Positions 43,711 to 52,640 of a stretch of DNA of 64,000 nt are shown here, piece after piece (position 1 is the first letter of the stretch; each line of letters starts with the position of its first letter). The stretch covers positions 620,001-684,000 of the forward strand of contig CBDCFM010000019.1 of the NCBI GenBank assembly GCA_965216035.1, read 5' to 3'. The translations under genes and the position numbers were made by a program. The stretch is from G963664115 sp965216035 (GTDB lineage Bacteria; Acidobacteriota; Terriglobia; 20CM-2-55-15). The notes under the pieces are model-generated. The model worked only from the letters and a program-made list of their open reading frames with translations, had not been told where the DNA came from and searched no databases.

Positions 43711-44040
43711 TCAGGAGAGATGCTTTGATAGGGCGCCTACGATCTTGTCTTTGGAGACAGCACCGACGAGTTGTTCCTTAACTTGACCGTCCTTGAAAAG
43801 CAGCAAGGTCGGAATGCCTCGGATCTGAAAACGCGTTGACAGACCGCTGTTTGCATCCACATCGAGTTTGCCGACCTTCACCTTGCCTTGGTATTCCTCT
43901 GCAATCTGGTCCACCGTGGGTGCCAAGGCGCGGCATGGACCACACCACGCCGCCCAAAAGTCAATCAGCACGGGCACGTCGGATTTCTCAACTTCGGCTT
44001 CAAAGTTCGTGTCTGTAATTTCGACTGTATTAGCTCCCAT
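43711..44040 (-). CDS. trxA: Thioredoxin
   Basis: The protein has 109 residues, typical for TrxA. The redox motif WAAWCGPCRALAPTVDQIA contains the CGPC active site. LDVDANSGLSTRFQIRGIPT provides the cis-Pro (GIPT). It is the cytosolic dithiol reductant for ribonucleotide reductase, peroxiredoxins and others. It is first in the trxA-ykgJ-purA group. Confidence 0.97.
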   Translation of the reverse strand: MGANTVEITDTNFEAEVEKSDVPVLIDFWAAWCGPCRALAPTVDQIAEEYQGKVKVGKLDVDANSGLSTRFQIRGIPTLLLFKDGQVKEQLVGAVSKDKIVGALSKHLS

Positions 44041-44174
44041 CAGCGTCTCCAGGTATGTTCGGGCGCACGTTCAGTACGTTAGCGGACACCTTCTGAAAAG
44101 TCAATCGGGCGTCTCGGCGGAGGTTAGCGGAGTGGATATCCGAATGATGTGGTGGGAAACAGCGAGTTTGGACT

Positions 44175-44390
44175 TCAGGCCGAAACGTCGACCCTCACAC
44201 CCTGTGCGTCGGATTCGACCTGGTCATCCACTCTGTACACTACTTCGTTGGAGGACCTTGCTTTCGGTTTGGCCTTCCGCCGTTTCGGGTGTGGCTGGCG
44301 TCGGCGAGCGGAGTTTGCCGCCGGTTCGGTGCGTCGGAGGTTTGCGATGCCCGAATTCTTGGCGATCGGTACGATTGTGTTCGTTTCCAT
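44175..44390 (-). CDS. Possible small basic protein
   Basis: A 71-residue frame beginning METNTIVPIAKNSG with a run of basic residues (RRRQPHPKRRKAKPKARSS) and ending VDVSA. A G-rich stretch precedes the ATG, which could serve as a ribosome binding site. No family is recognised. It could be a spurious frame. Confidence 0.3.
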   Translation of the reverse strand: METNTIVPIAKNSGIANLRRTEPAANSARRRQPHPKRRKAKPKARSSNEVVYRVDDQVESDAQGVRVDVSA

Positions 44391-44520
44391 GACCCCCCCC
44401 CTGCCTAGTCACTGTATCGGCATCAACTTCAGCTGACTTTAGGGTATATTCCCTGCGAGAGTTACCGATGACGTCCAAACCGCAGGGGGCATCGGGGACC
44501 GAGGGCGGGCAGGAGTTCAA

Positions 44521-45801
44521 GTGTCGTTTATCAAGCACCGGAATCTGCGTCCCGAGCGCGTTGTGATCAGTGGTTTTGGTTGCCTGACACCGGCGGGAAA
44601 CAGTCGCGAATGCCTGTGGACGGCTTTTCGGGAAGGAAAGAGTGGCGTGGGCCGAATCGAAAGCTTCGATCCGTCGCCTTTCCCGGTGCAGATCGCGGGA
44701 GAGGTCCGGGGTGTGGATCCGTTCGAGCAGGTCTCCCATAAAGACCGGCAACACGTCTCGCGGGCGGCTGCCCTTGCCATCGGGGCGACAGGTCTGGCAC
44801 TTTCAGATGCAAAACTGGATCCCACGGTCCTCGAGTTGAATGCCCGCCAGCAGATGGGTGTCATCCTCGGCAGCGGGGGTGGCGGCCTGGAGTTTACCGA
44901 GAGGCAGTATGGCTACTACTACACGGAGCAATTGAAAAAGGTCAGCGTCTATACGATTCCCACTTCAACGGTCGGGACCCTCAGCAGCGAGGTTTCAATG
45001 GCATTTGGACTTCACGGGCCCAGCCACGTTGTGTCGACCGGATGCACCAGTTCCACCGACGCTATGTTTTATGCGTGTCAATCCATCCTGACAGGTCAGA
45101 CCGACGTGGTGATTACCGGCGGGGCCGATGCTCCCCTGGCGCCTGGAATCCTGTCCGGGTTTTGCTTGATGCGAGTTCTTACAGCGTCGTGGAACCAGGA
45201 TCCGGAATCCGGCTCACGGCCGTTTTCACAAGATCGGGATGGCCTGGTACTGGGTGAGGGATCCTGGATTTATATCCTCGAGAGCGAGAGCGCGGCCCGT
45301 GCTCGCGGGGCGCCTATCTATGCGGAGGTGGCCGGCTATGGATCCACCTGCGATGCCTACCACCGGGTGCGGCTCGATGAATCGGGCAGGGAACCGGCGC
45401 GGGCCATGTCCCTGGCCCTCGCAGACGCCGGTGTCCGGCCCGAGGAGTTGGACTATGTGAACCTGCATGGAACGTCAACCGTTCTGAACGATCGAATCGA
45501 GACCCGGGCGCTCAAGGTCTGCCTCGGCGCCGAGGCCTACCGGGTGCCCATGAGCGCCTCGAAGTCAACGTTTGGCCACCCCCAGGGAGCCAGTGGCGCG
45601 GCGGGCGTCAGTGCCATACTGTTTGCGATGGATGAGGGGTTGATTCCACCCACGCTCAATCTTCGGATTCCCGATGCTGAATGCGACCTTGACTACACGC
45701 CGCTGTCGCCACAGAAGCGCCCGGTCCGATACGGTCTTGCGAACTGTATCGGATTTGGGTCCAAGAATTCGGCCCTCGTCCTCAAGAGTGTCGATGCCTG
45801 A
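44521..45801 (+). CDS. Beta-ketoacyl-ACP synthase II-like
   Basis: The protein has 426 residues. GTG start with GGAG about six bases upstream. The decarboxylating ketosynthase has catalytic Cys in STGCTSSTDAMFY, first His in NLHGTSTVLND and second His in TFGHPQGASGA. The family is FabF/KAS II, but its location in a methyltransferase, FAD-reductase and glycosyltransferase cassette suggests a dedicated lipid or polyketide pathway rather than housekeeping fatty-acid elongation. No acyl carrier protein is seen in the cassette. Its stop overlaps the next gene by eight bases. Confidence 0.85.
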   Translation: MSFIKHRNLRPERVVISGFGCLTPAGNSRECLWTAFREGKSGVGRIESFDPSPFPVQIAGEVRGVDPFEQVSHKDRQHVSRAAALAIGATGLALSDAKLDPTVLELNARQQMGVILGSGGGGLEFTERQYGYYYTEQLKKVSVYTIPTSTVGTLSSEVSMAFGLHGPSHVVSTGCTSSTDAMFYACQSILTGQTDVVITGGADAPLAPGILSGFCLMRVLTASWNQDPESGSRPFSQDRDGLVLGEGSWIYILESESAARARGAPIYAEVAGYGSTCDAYHRVRLDESGREPARAMSLALADAGVRPEELDYVNLHGTSTVLNDRIETRALKVCLGAEAYRVPMSASKSTFGHPQGASGAAGVSAILFAMDEGLIPPTLNLRIPDAECDLDYTPLSPQKRPVRYGLANCIGFGSKNSALVLKSVDA

Positions 45802-46465
45802 CCTGCGGCGGAGAATCGATATCCCGGAAATGATGGATGACCCGGGCCATCGGTCGGAGGAATTCCTGCTGGCTTATCGCGAGCTGGCACGGATCAACCG
45901 ATATCTTGGCGGGGTGCGCGCGGTGCGGCGTTTCCTTCCGAGGTCGGAGGGCGGTCTGATATTGGATGTCGCCGCAGGCGCGTGCGACGTTGGCGATCGT
46001 TTGACCGAGAGTGGGGCCTGGCGGGTTGTCGGACTGGATTTGAACCGCACGGGCCTCTCCCTGGCCAGGAGAAGTATTCCAGTGGTGGGCGACGCGTTCC
46101 AACTGCCCTTCGGCGACAACACGTTCGAATGCGTGACGGCTTCGTTGTTTTTTCATCATCTTTCAGAAGCGGATTGCAGTCGGATCCTTCAGGGAATGTT
46201 CCGCGTAGCGCGCATGCGGGTGATCGTTAACGATTTACACCGGGCACAGCTTCCGTACTGGTCGATCTTTCTGCTGTCGCAGCTGTTCGGCCGGAGTGCG
46301 ATGGTTCAAAACGACGGGCCGCTGTCGGTGCGCCGGGCGTTCCGGCCGGAGGAACTGCGCGGCATCGCGCGTCGCGCCGGAGTCGACGGGCGTGTGCACC
46401 GGAGTTTTCCCTATCGGCTGGTGCTGGTCGTCGACAAGAAAGAAAACGAAAATGCGCCGACGTAA
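45794..46465 (+). CDS. Class I SAM-dependent methyltransferase (ketosynthase cassette)
   Basis: About 223 residues from the ATG at 45794, which overlaps the end of the ketosynthase gene by eight bases. SAM motif I is LILDVAAGACDVGDRL, motif II GLDLNRTGLSLARRS, then DAFQLPFGDNTFECVTASLF. The C-terminus is helical and basic. It is probably a C- or O-methyltransferase that acts on a lipid or polyketide intermediate. Confidence 0.85.
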   Translation: MPDLRRRIDIPEMMDDPGHRSEEFLLAYRELARINRYLGGVRAVRRFLPRSEGGLILDVAAGACDVGDRLTESGAWRVVGLDLNRTGLSLARRSIPVVGDAFQLPFGDNTFECVTASLFFHHLSEADCSRILQGMFRVARMRVIVNDLHRAQLPYWSIFLLSQLFGRSAMVQNDGPLSVRRAFRPEELRGIARRAGVDGRVHRSFPYRLVLVVDKKENENAPT

Positions 46466-46474
46466 GAGACGCGA

Positions 46475-47500
46475 TTGAAGACGACAAGTGAAGACCTGCC
46501 CAGCCGGCACCAAGTGCTGATAATTGGGGGTAGCCTGGCCGGTGCTGCGGCTACTATCGGTCTTCGTCGCGCTGGAGTGGATGTCCTTGCCTTGGATCGG
46601 GACCATTTCCCGCGGCGGAAGGTGTGTGGCGGGTTTCTATCCCCCGGTGCGATCCGATGTTTGGACGAACTGGGTGTCCTCGGAAAGGTGTGCTCTGAAG
46701 GCGCGGTTCGGGTGAGGCGCGCGCGCATCCGATGGGGTGCGCGAGATATCCATATCCCATTCACCGAGCCTGGTCTGGGAGTTTCCCGGGAGCGGTTGGA
46801 CCTTATATTAGCCGAGGCATCCGGAGTCCGGTCCGGACACTTCGTCGAAAAAGTAGAGCCTTTGAAAAAAGGATTCCGCGTTCACGGCGCTTCATCCGAA
46901 GGCCGCGAGTTTCGGTTGGACGCCGACATTGTGATCGATGCGGCGGGTCGGTTGAGCCGATTTACGCGCCGCCGGACGGGTTCCCAATTCGGCGTCCAGT
47001 ACTACGAGCAGCGCCCCACGAATTCCACTCTGGAATTTTGCTTCTTCAAAGGCGGTTACGGGGGTTCGGTATCCGTCGAGGGGGGCCGGGCCAATACCTG
47101 CATTCTCGTGGACAAGACCCGTGTCGCAGACTACGTCGACCGCGATGGGTGCATCGTGACCGGATCCGTGGGATACGCCCGGAAGCCGGGGCACTACCTG
47201 GCTGTCGGGGATGCCGCGGGCATGATCGACCCGTTTTGTGGCGAGGGAATCCGCCACGCGCTGGAGTCGGGCCGGCTGGCCGGCCAGATTGTTTCCGAAG
47301 GAATTGATGCCGGGCTGTCATATGCGAGCATCCGAAAATTCTATGATCGTGGCCGCAGCCAGGTGTGGCGGCGAAAGAGAGCGATGGTCGCGATGATGCG
47401 GTGGCTTCTCGATCACAGGCCGGGGAAGGCGGCCGTCTTCGCCCTCGGCGGGCAGTTCCCCGGCGCAGGGAGGGGACTCCTCGATCATTTCTGGAAGTAA
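46475..47500 (+). CDS. FAD-dependent oxidoreductase, geranylgeranyl-reductase type
   Basis: The protein has 341 residues. The TTG start at 46475 is nine bases after the preceding stop. FAD-binding motif VLIIGGSLAGAAATIGLRRA, an RKVCGGFLSPGA segment typical of the geranylgeranyl reductase family, VIDAAGRLSR, and the C-terminal LAVGDAAGMIDPFCGEGIR are all present. The family reduces double bonds of isoprenoid chains or hydroxylates aromatic rings. In this cassette it most likely modifies the same lipid or polyketide as its neighbours. Confidence 0.85.
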   Translation: MKTTSEDLPSRHQVLIIGGSLAGAAATIGLRRAGVDVLALDRDHFPRRKVCGGFLSPGAIRCLDELGVLGKVCSEGAVRVRRARIRWGARDIHIPFTEPGLGVSRERLDLILAEASGVRSGHFVEKVEPLKKGFRVHGASSEGREFRLDADIVIDAAGRLSRFTRRRTGSQFGVQYYEQRPTNSTLEFCFFKGGYGGSVSVEGGRANTCILVDKTRVADYVDRDGCIVTGSVGYARKPGHYLAVGDAAGMIDPFCGEGIRHALESGRLAGQIVSEGIDAGLSYASIRKFYDRGRSQVWRRKRAMVAMMRWLLDHRPGKAAVFALGGQFPGAGRGLLDHFWK

Positions 47501-47535
47501 TCCGGGCCGTTCCGGGCCCTGCGCCCAGTCTGAAA

Positions 47536-48675
47536 ATGGACATCGTTCTTTACATCCTTTCATTTCTTACAGTAGTTCAAGGCCTGGTATCCCTGAGGGA
47601 TGGACATCGAAATTTAAAGTATGCCTTAACCTATTGCGGGGCCCGGGTCCGGGACCGAACCATCGTTGTGTTTTGTCCCGTCAAAGGTGCGGATGCCCAC
47701 CTCGAGGCCAATATCGCTTCCTTGCTGATGCAGTCCCACACGGCTTATCGGGTCGTCTTCATTGTCGATTCAGAGACGGACCCGGCTTTTGGGATTCTAT
47801 CTGCCAGTGGAGGGGAAGTGTTGGTCGCGGGTCCGGCGCTCGGTTGCGGACAAAAGGTCCACAACCTCATCCATGGCGTCCGCACAGCAGGCGAAGGAAG
47901 CGACATCTTTGTTTTCTGCGACGCGGATGCTCGGTTTCCGCCGGATTGGCTGAGGCACCTCGTCGCGCCTCTGGAAGACGTGACCCTGGGAGCCACGACG
48001 GGTTACCGGTGGTACGTCCCGACCTCATCCAGCCTTCCTACTCGAATCCGGTCGGCGTGGAACGCAACGGTCGTCGGTTTTCTTGGGCCCCATTTGAGGA
48101 ACTTCGCCTGGGGAGGATCCACCGCGATTCGGCGTGTCGTTTTTGAGCGGGCTGGGGTACTCGATCAGTGGCAGGGCGCCCTCAGTGATGACTATGCCTT
48201 GACCACCGCCGTCCGAAGGACCGGGCTTCGAATCGTCTATGTGCCGACGTGCCTGCTAGGGTCCTACGATGCGTGCACATGGCCAGAATTGCTGGAGTTC
48301 ACCTCGCGCCAGATCCTGATTACCCGTGTGTACTCTCCCCGAATGTGGAGGGTCGGCCTGCTGACATACACGCTTTTTAACACAACATTTTTCTGGCTCA
48401 CGATTCGGATGTGGGGTGAGTGGACGTTTTTCCTTCTGTGGGCGCTCATTCTTGGTTTGTCGATTGTGCGAGCGGAACTGCGAGTCTTGGCGGCCGAGCG
48501 AGCATTAACGGATATCTCGCTCGTCAGGCATCGTTGGTTTTATCGGCTGTCGCCGCCTCTGACAGCTTTGCTCTATCAATGGAATTTTCTGCGTACGATG
48601 GTCGGCCGGCGACTGGTCTGGAAGGGCATCGCCTACACGCTCGTGTCACCGAGCGAAACGCGCCTGGAGAAGTGA
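47536..48675 (+). CDS. Membrane glycosyltransferase, family 2 (ceramide-glucosyltransferase/HpnI-like)
   Basis: About 379 residues from the ATG at 47536. A TM helix at the N-terminus precedes a GT2 domain with VVFCPVKG, FCDADARFPPDW (DxD-type), AWGGSTAIRR and the acceptor-site LSDDYALTTAVRRTG. RQILITRVYSPRMW replaces the standard QxxRW. Three further TM helices lie at about 280-350. The fold is that of HpnI or ceramide glucosyltransferases, so a lipid sugar acceptor is probable. It is the last gene of the ketosynthase cassette. Confidence 0.85.
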   Translation: MDIVLYILSFLTVVQGLVSLRDGHRNLKYALTYCGARVRDRTIVVFCPVKGADAHLEANIASLLMQSHTAYRVVFIVDSETDPAFGILSASGGEVLVAGPALGCGQKVHNLIHGVRTAGEGSDIFVFCDADARFPPDWLRHLVAPLEDVTLGATTGYRWYVPTSSSLPTRIRSAWNATVVGFLGPHLRNFAWGGSTAIRRVVFERAGVLDQWQGALSDDYALTTAVRRTGLRIVYVPTCLLGSYDACTWPELLEFTSRQILITRVYSPRMWRVGLLTYTLFNTTFFWLTIRMWGEWTFFLLWALILGLSIVRAELRVLAAERALTDISLVRHRWFYRLSPPLTALLYQWNFLRTMVGRRLVWKGIAYTLVSPSETRLEK

Positions 48676-49109
48676 GCTTCGGCGTATCAGGCGTCACACC
48701 GGTTTGAGTTTCAGTCTTTCTGAGGGAGGGGAATTTCGCTCAGTTGTTCATTCGGATAACCATCTCCGTCGCGTTCCACCCGTGGTCCGAACGACCGGCG
48801 ACGCACGCCATCTTCCTGATGGCGTGGCCTATAGGGATTGACTGAATCTTGAAACAGCCGCTAGAACAACCCGCGCCCCACCGACGGTGCGGGTGAACGG
48901 CTTTCACAGTAAAGCGGCGGTAGCCGAGGCGTTCAGAGGAATGAGGTGATCATGTCGGGCCATGAGGAAGCCAGGAGGCAGGGAACGTCGAACCGAGGAC
49001 AGCAGCAGCCCGCGGCGGAAGTTCGAGAAATAAAATTTCGCCCGTCGTTCATTCAGGCATCCTACCGGAGGGCCACCGAGCGTAGGGCCAGATTATCTAA
49101 TCTGGTAGG
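48676..49109. other. Intergenic with possible MITE end
   Basis: About 430 bases with no gene. Bases 49001-49026 resemble the MITE inverted repeat (AGCAGCCCGCGGCGGAAG). The last 40 bases probably hold the panB ribosome binding site (GGTAGG). Confidence 0.45.
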
Positions 49110-49961
49110 ATGAACATCATGTCACCCGCGGTTAAGCCCGTTCGAGTGCCTGATCTTGTGGCCATGAAGCAACATGGCGAGCGGTTCACGATGCTGACCG
49201 CATACGATGCCACGATGGCGCGCCTGCTGGATCTTGCCGGCATCGACATCCTGCTCGTCGGCGACTCGCTTGGGATGGTGGTGATGGGCTATGAAACGAC
49301 CGTTCCGGTGACGCTGGATATGATGGTCCACCACTGCGGTGCGGTCGTACGTGGCACACGGCGTGCCCTGGTGGTCGCCGATCTACCCTTCCTGACCTAT
49401 CAAATCGACGCGGCGGAAACTTTGCGGAACGCGGGGCGGCTGATCCAGGCCGGTGGAGCCGCCGCGGTCAAGCTCGAAGGGGGTCGAGCGATTCTCGAGC
49501 CCACGCGTCGGCTTCGGGATGCAGGCATCCCCGTGATGGGGCATTTGGGATTAACGCCTCAGTCCGTTCATCAGATCGGGGGCTTCCGCCCTCAAGCTCA
49601 GACAGCCGAAGATGCTGAGAGGCTGATCGAGGATGCGATGGCATTGGAGCGCGCGGGAGTGTTCGCCATCGTCCTGGAGTCCATACCCTCTGAAATTGCC
49701 GGGCGGGTGACATCGACAGTTGCAGTGCCAACGATCGGGATCGGCGCGGGTCCGGACTGTGACGGGCAGGTGCTGGTGAGTTACGACATGCTGGGGCTGT
49801 TTGATGCGTTTGTCCCGTCTTTCGTCAAGCAGTACGCCAACCTGGGTAAAACCATTACGGAGGCCGCCCGGGCTTATGCCGATGATGTCAGGTCGGGCCG
49901 ATTTCCCGAACCCGAGGAGCGAAAAACGGCAGCGAAGACGCTGAGTGACCGGAATCCATGA
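49110..49961 (+). CDS. panB: 3-methyl-2-oxobutanoate hydroxymethyltransferase
   Basis: The protein has 283 residues, standard length. It transfers a hydroxymethyl group from methylene-THF to 2-oxoisovalerate, the first step of pantothenate synthesis. Metal-binding LLVGDSLGMVVMGYETTVPV, the DLPFLTYQ block, VKLEGG and GIGAGPDCDGQVLVSYDMLG are canonical. Its end overlaps panC by four bases (ATGA). Confidence 0.96.
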   Translation: MNIMSPAVKPVRVPDLVAMKQHGERFTMLTAYDATMARLLDLAGIDILLVGDSLGMVVMGYETTVPVTLDMMVHHCGAVVRGTRRALVVADLPFLTYQIDAAETLRNAGRLIQAGGAAAVKLEGGRAILEPTRRLRDAGIPVMGHLGLTPQSVHQIGGFRPQAQTAEDAERLIEDAMALERAGVFAIVLESIPSEIAGRVTSTVAVPTIGIGAGPDCDGQVLVSYDMLGLFDAFVPSFVKQYANLGKTITEAARAYADDVRSGRFPEPEERKTAAKTLSDRNP

Positions 49962-50836
49962 AGGTCCAAACCTTCCGGACCGCCCGGGAGGTCCGGTCGT
50001 ATCTTGACAGTTCAGACCGCAGGGGAAAAGCCGTTGGGCTGGTTCCGACCATGGGAGCGCTGCATGAAGGTCACGGCAGCCTGATTCAACTGGCCCGAGA
50101 CGCGTGTCGAACGGTGGTCGTCAGCCTTTTCGTCAACACCCTCCAGTTCGGACCCACCGAAGACATGGAGCAGTACCCGCGGCGCTTTGATGACGACCTG
50201 CTTTTCTGCGAGAATCGCGGTGTCGACGCGCTGTTTGCGCCCTCTGAAGAGGAAATGTATCCGGCCCGAACGCCCACGCTCGTTGAGGTGGGTCCAGAAG
50301 CTCAAGGTCTGTGCGGCGCATCCCGGCCGGGCCATTTTCAGGGCGTCGCAACAGCCGTTCTGAGGTTATTCGATATCGTGAGGCCGGATTGGGCCTACTT
50401 CGGTGAAAAGGATATTCAACAGCTTGCCGTTATCTCGCGAATGGTGCGCGATATGAAGCTGCCAGTGGAAATTGTGGCGGGTCCGACCGAACGGGGTCCC
50501 GACGGTTTGGCGATCAGTTCGCGGAATGAGTATCTGGAGCCTGAGCAACTCCGGATTGCCGCGGTCCTCTATCGGGCATTGCGTGTCGTGCGCCAGCGCA
50601 TCAGGGACGGGGACCGCGATCCCTCGCTGGCCGAGAATGCGGCGCTGAAAGTCCTGGAATTCGAACCGATGGTGCGCGTTGAATATATCGAAATCGTTAA
50701 TCCTGAGAACATGCAACCCGTAGACGAAATCGCGGGCCCGGTGCGTGCCGTGGGCGCGATATGGATTGGAGACACCCGCTTGATCGATAATGTCCTCTGC
50801 GAACCGTCAAAAAAACCGCGACGGCGTCGAAAATGA
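49958..50836 (+). CDS. panC: Pantothenate synthetase
   Basis: The protein has 292 residues. It ligates pantoate and beta-alanine with ATP. VPTMGALHEGHGSLIQLAR holds the HxGH nucleotide-binding motif, and the ADP/KMSKS-like segment lies at GLAISSRNEYL. It overlaps panB, so both steps of pantoate to pantothenate conversion are co-translated. The start ATG is the overlap codon. Confidence 0.96.
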   Translation: MKVQTFRTAREVRSYLDSSDRRGKAVGLVPTMGALHEGHGSLIQLARDACRTVVVSLFVNTLQFGPTEDMEQYPRRFDDDLLFCENRGVDALFAPSEEEMYPARTPTLVEVGPEAQGLCGASRPGHFQGVATAVLRLFDIVRPDWAYFGEKDIQQLAVISRMVRDMKLPVEIVAGPTERGPDGLAISSRNEYLEPEQLRIAAVLYRALRVVRQRIRDGDRDPSLAENAALKVLEFEPMVRVEYIEIVNPENMQPVDEIAGPVRAVGAIWIGDTRLIDNVLCEPSKKPRRRRK

Positions 50837-51086
50837 CCGATGGTTGCTCAGCCGATCCCGCTGATCGGTTCCCGTGGTGGGCTCAAAAGAGATCGATTGG
50901 TGTGCGGGTGTATATTTCAAGTGACCGGAATGGTTGATTGAGGGAATCAATACCCTCGCCGCAACACCCGCAGCATCTGCAAACAGGACCCCCTGCGCGT
51001 TGTTTTCGTGCGGGGTTGTCAAGCTCAACCTATGTTAGGATATGCCGCTCTGAAATACCGAAGGGAGAAGGAAAACAGTTCCTGAA

Positions 51087-51920
51087 ATGACACAGCAAGA
51101 GATCCACGTGGCCCACAGTCCGGACTCCGACGATGCGTTCATGTTTTACGCGATGGCGACGCGCAAGGTCGACACCGGGAACCTCAGCTACCATCACACA
51201 CTGGCCGACATCGAAACGCTGAACCGGAAGGCCCTGGATGGGGTGTACGAAGTCAGCGCAATCTCCTTCCATGCCTATGCGTACCTGGCCGAGCAATATG
51301 CGGTTCTCAGCTCCGGTGGGAGTATGGGGTCCAACTACGGTCCCGTCCTGGTTTCGGCCAAGCCGCTGCCGCCCGAAGAGCTGGGCGGAAAAAAGATCGC
51401 CATTCCGGGCACCCTGACCACCGCATTTCTCGCACTGAGGCTTTTCTCACCGGATATCGCCTATGAGGTGGTGCCGTTCGACAAGATCTTGGATGAACTT
51501 CCCGGTGGGGACTTCGACGCGGGGCTCTTAATCCACGAAGGGCAGCTCAACTATCGGGACATGGGCTTCCACAAAGTGATCGACCTGGGTGAGTGGTGGC
51601 AGGAGAAGACCGGATTATCTCTGCCCCTGGGCGGAAACGTCGTGCGGCGCGATCTGGGTCCCACCGTGATGCAGCAGATTTCGAAAGACATCGGAGCGAG
51701 CATCAAGTACGGGTTGGATCACCGGGCGGAGGCGATGGAATACGCTCTGGAATTCGCGCGCGGGCTCGACGCCCGGCGGGCCGACCGCTTCGTCGGCATG
51801 TACGTGAACGAACTCACTTTGGACTATGGCGTGGCGGGACGCGAGGCGATTCGCCGGCTCCTCGGCGACGCGCACCAGGCGGGTCTGCTTCCTAAACCGC
51901 CGCGTATCGACTTTGTGTAG
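51087..51920 (+). CDS. mqnD: 1,4-dihydroxy-6-naphthoate synthase-like protein (futalosine menaquinone pathway)
   Basis: The protein has 277 residues. The start AHSPDSDDAFMFYAM corresponds to the CPNDTFIFYA start of MqnD; the segments SAISFHAYAYL, SGGSMGSNYGPVLVS, GTLTTAFLALRLF and IHEGQLNY fit the periplasmic-binding-protein-like fold of MqnA/MqnD enzymes. MqnD makes 1,4-dihydroxy-6-naphthoate from cyclic dehypoxanthinyl futalosine. Other mqn genes are not in this window. An alternative is a plain substrate-binding protein, but no signal peptide is present, which argues against it. Confidence 0.8.
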   Translation: MTQQEIHVAHSPDSDDAFMFYAMATRKVDTGNLSYHHTLADIETLNRKALDGVYEVSAISFHAYAYLAEQYAVLSSGGSMGSNYGPVLVSAKPLPPEELGGKKIAIPGTLTTAFLALRLFSPDIAYEVVPFDKILDELPGGDFDAGLLIHEGQLNYRDMGFHKVIDLGEWWQEKTGLSLPLGGNVVRRDLGPTVMQQISKDIGASIKYGLDHRAEAMEYALEFARGLDARRADRFVGMYVNELTLDYGVAGREAIRRLLGDAHQAGLLPKPPRIDFV

Positions 51921-51954
51921 TGGTTGAAGCCCGATCGTCGACCCGTGCTTGAAT

Positions 51955-52440
51955 ATGGACGAACAAATACGAAGACAGCAAGCTGAAGAGGTTTTCGCAG
52001 AGGCCTACGCACTCCAGATGGACGGCGACCTCGCCGGTGCCATCGTACGGTATAAGCAATCGATTGCAACACACGCGACCGCCGAAGCCCATACTTTTCT
52101 GGGCTGGACCTATAGCCAACAGGGTCGTCTCGACGACGCGATCGAGGAGTGTCGCGAGGCGATTAGAATTGATCCCGCCTTTGGAAATCCCTACAACGAT
52201 ATCGGCGCCTATCTCATGCAGAAGGGAGCGGTGGATGAAGCTATCGATTGGTTTCGTCAGGCTCTTGAAGCTCCACGATACGAGAGCTATTGTTTCCCCC
52301 ATGTGAACCTCGGCCGGGCTTACGAGTTGAAGCGGCTGTGGGTGCGGGCGCTCGGAGAGTACCATCTGGCCGTCGGAGAAAATTCGGAGTACAAACCCGC
52401 CCTGGAAGGCATCGCCCGCATCCGTGGCCTCCTGAATTGA
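51955..52440 (+). CDS. TPR-repeat protein
   Basis: About 161 residues from the ATG at 51955; 34 bases after the mqnD stop. Three to four TPR units are visible (AEEVFAEAYALQMDGDLAGA, AHTFLGWTYSQQGRLDDAIE, PYNDIGAYLMQKGAVDEAID, VNLGRAYELKRLWVRALGEY). It is cytosolic, with no signal peptide. It probably mediates protein contacts; partner unknown. Confidence 0.85.
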   Translation: MDEQIRRQQAEEVFAEAYALQMDGDLAGAIVRYKQSIATHATAEAHTFLGWTYSQQGRLDDAIEECREAIRIDPAFGNPYNDIGAYLMQKGAVDEAIDWFRQALEAPRYESYCFPHVNLGRAYELKRLWVRALGEYHLAVGENSEYKPALEGIARIRGLLN

Positions 52441-52482
52441 ATGACTTGGCCCGGCCCTCCCGGATCAGACGTGTGGGTTCAC

Positions 52483-52508
52483 GGTGGCTGTGCAATTGCA
52501 GAGCCACC
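52483..52508 (+). terminator. Hairpin after the TPR gene
   Basis: GGTGGCT pairs with AGCCACC around an inner palindrome TGCAATTGCA, with a G-G mismatch. T-rich sequence starts only about 14 bases later, so terminator function is weak. It lies between the TPR gene and nrdJ and could also be a leader element. Confidence 0.4.
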
Positions 52509-52640
52509 CTCATGTTGGGTATATTTCTTTAGATAACACAAGATATGGCCTTGAGGTAGACCTGACCTGTCCCGCACCGAACCTAGGGTTGGGAACGCGT
52601 CGGCGCAACCGGCGACTATCAGAATTCGGGGGGACGGGCG

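Noticed and set aside
51087..51920. Periplasmic ABC substrate-binding protein
   Set aside because: No signal peptide or lipobox; the N-terminal motif fits MqnD better.
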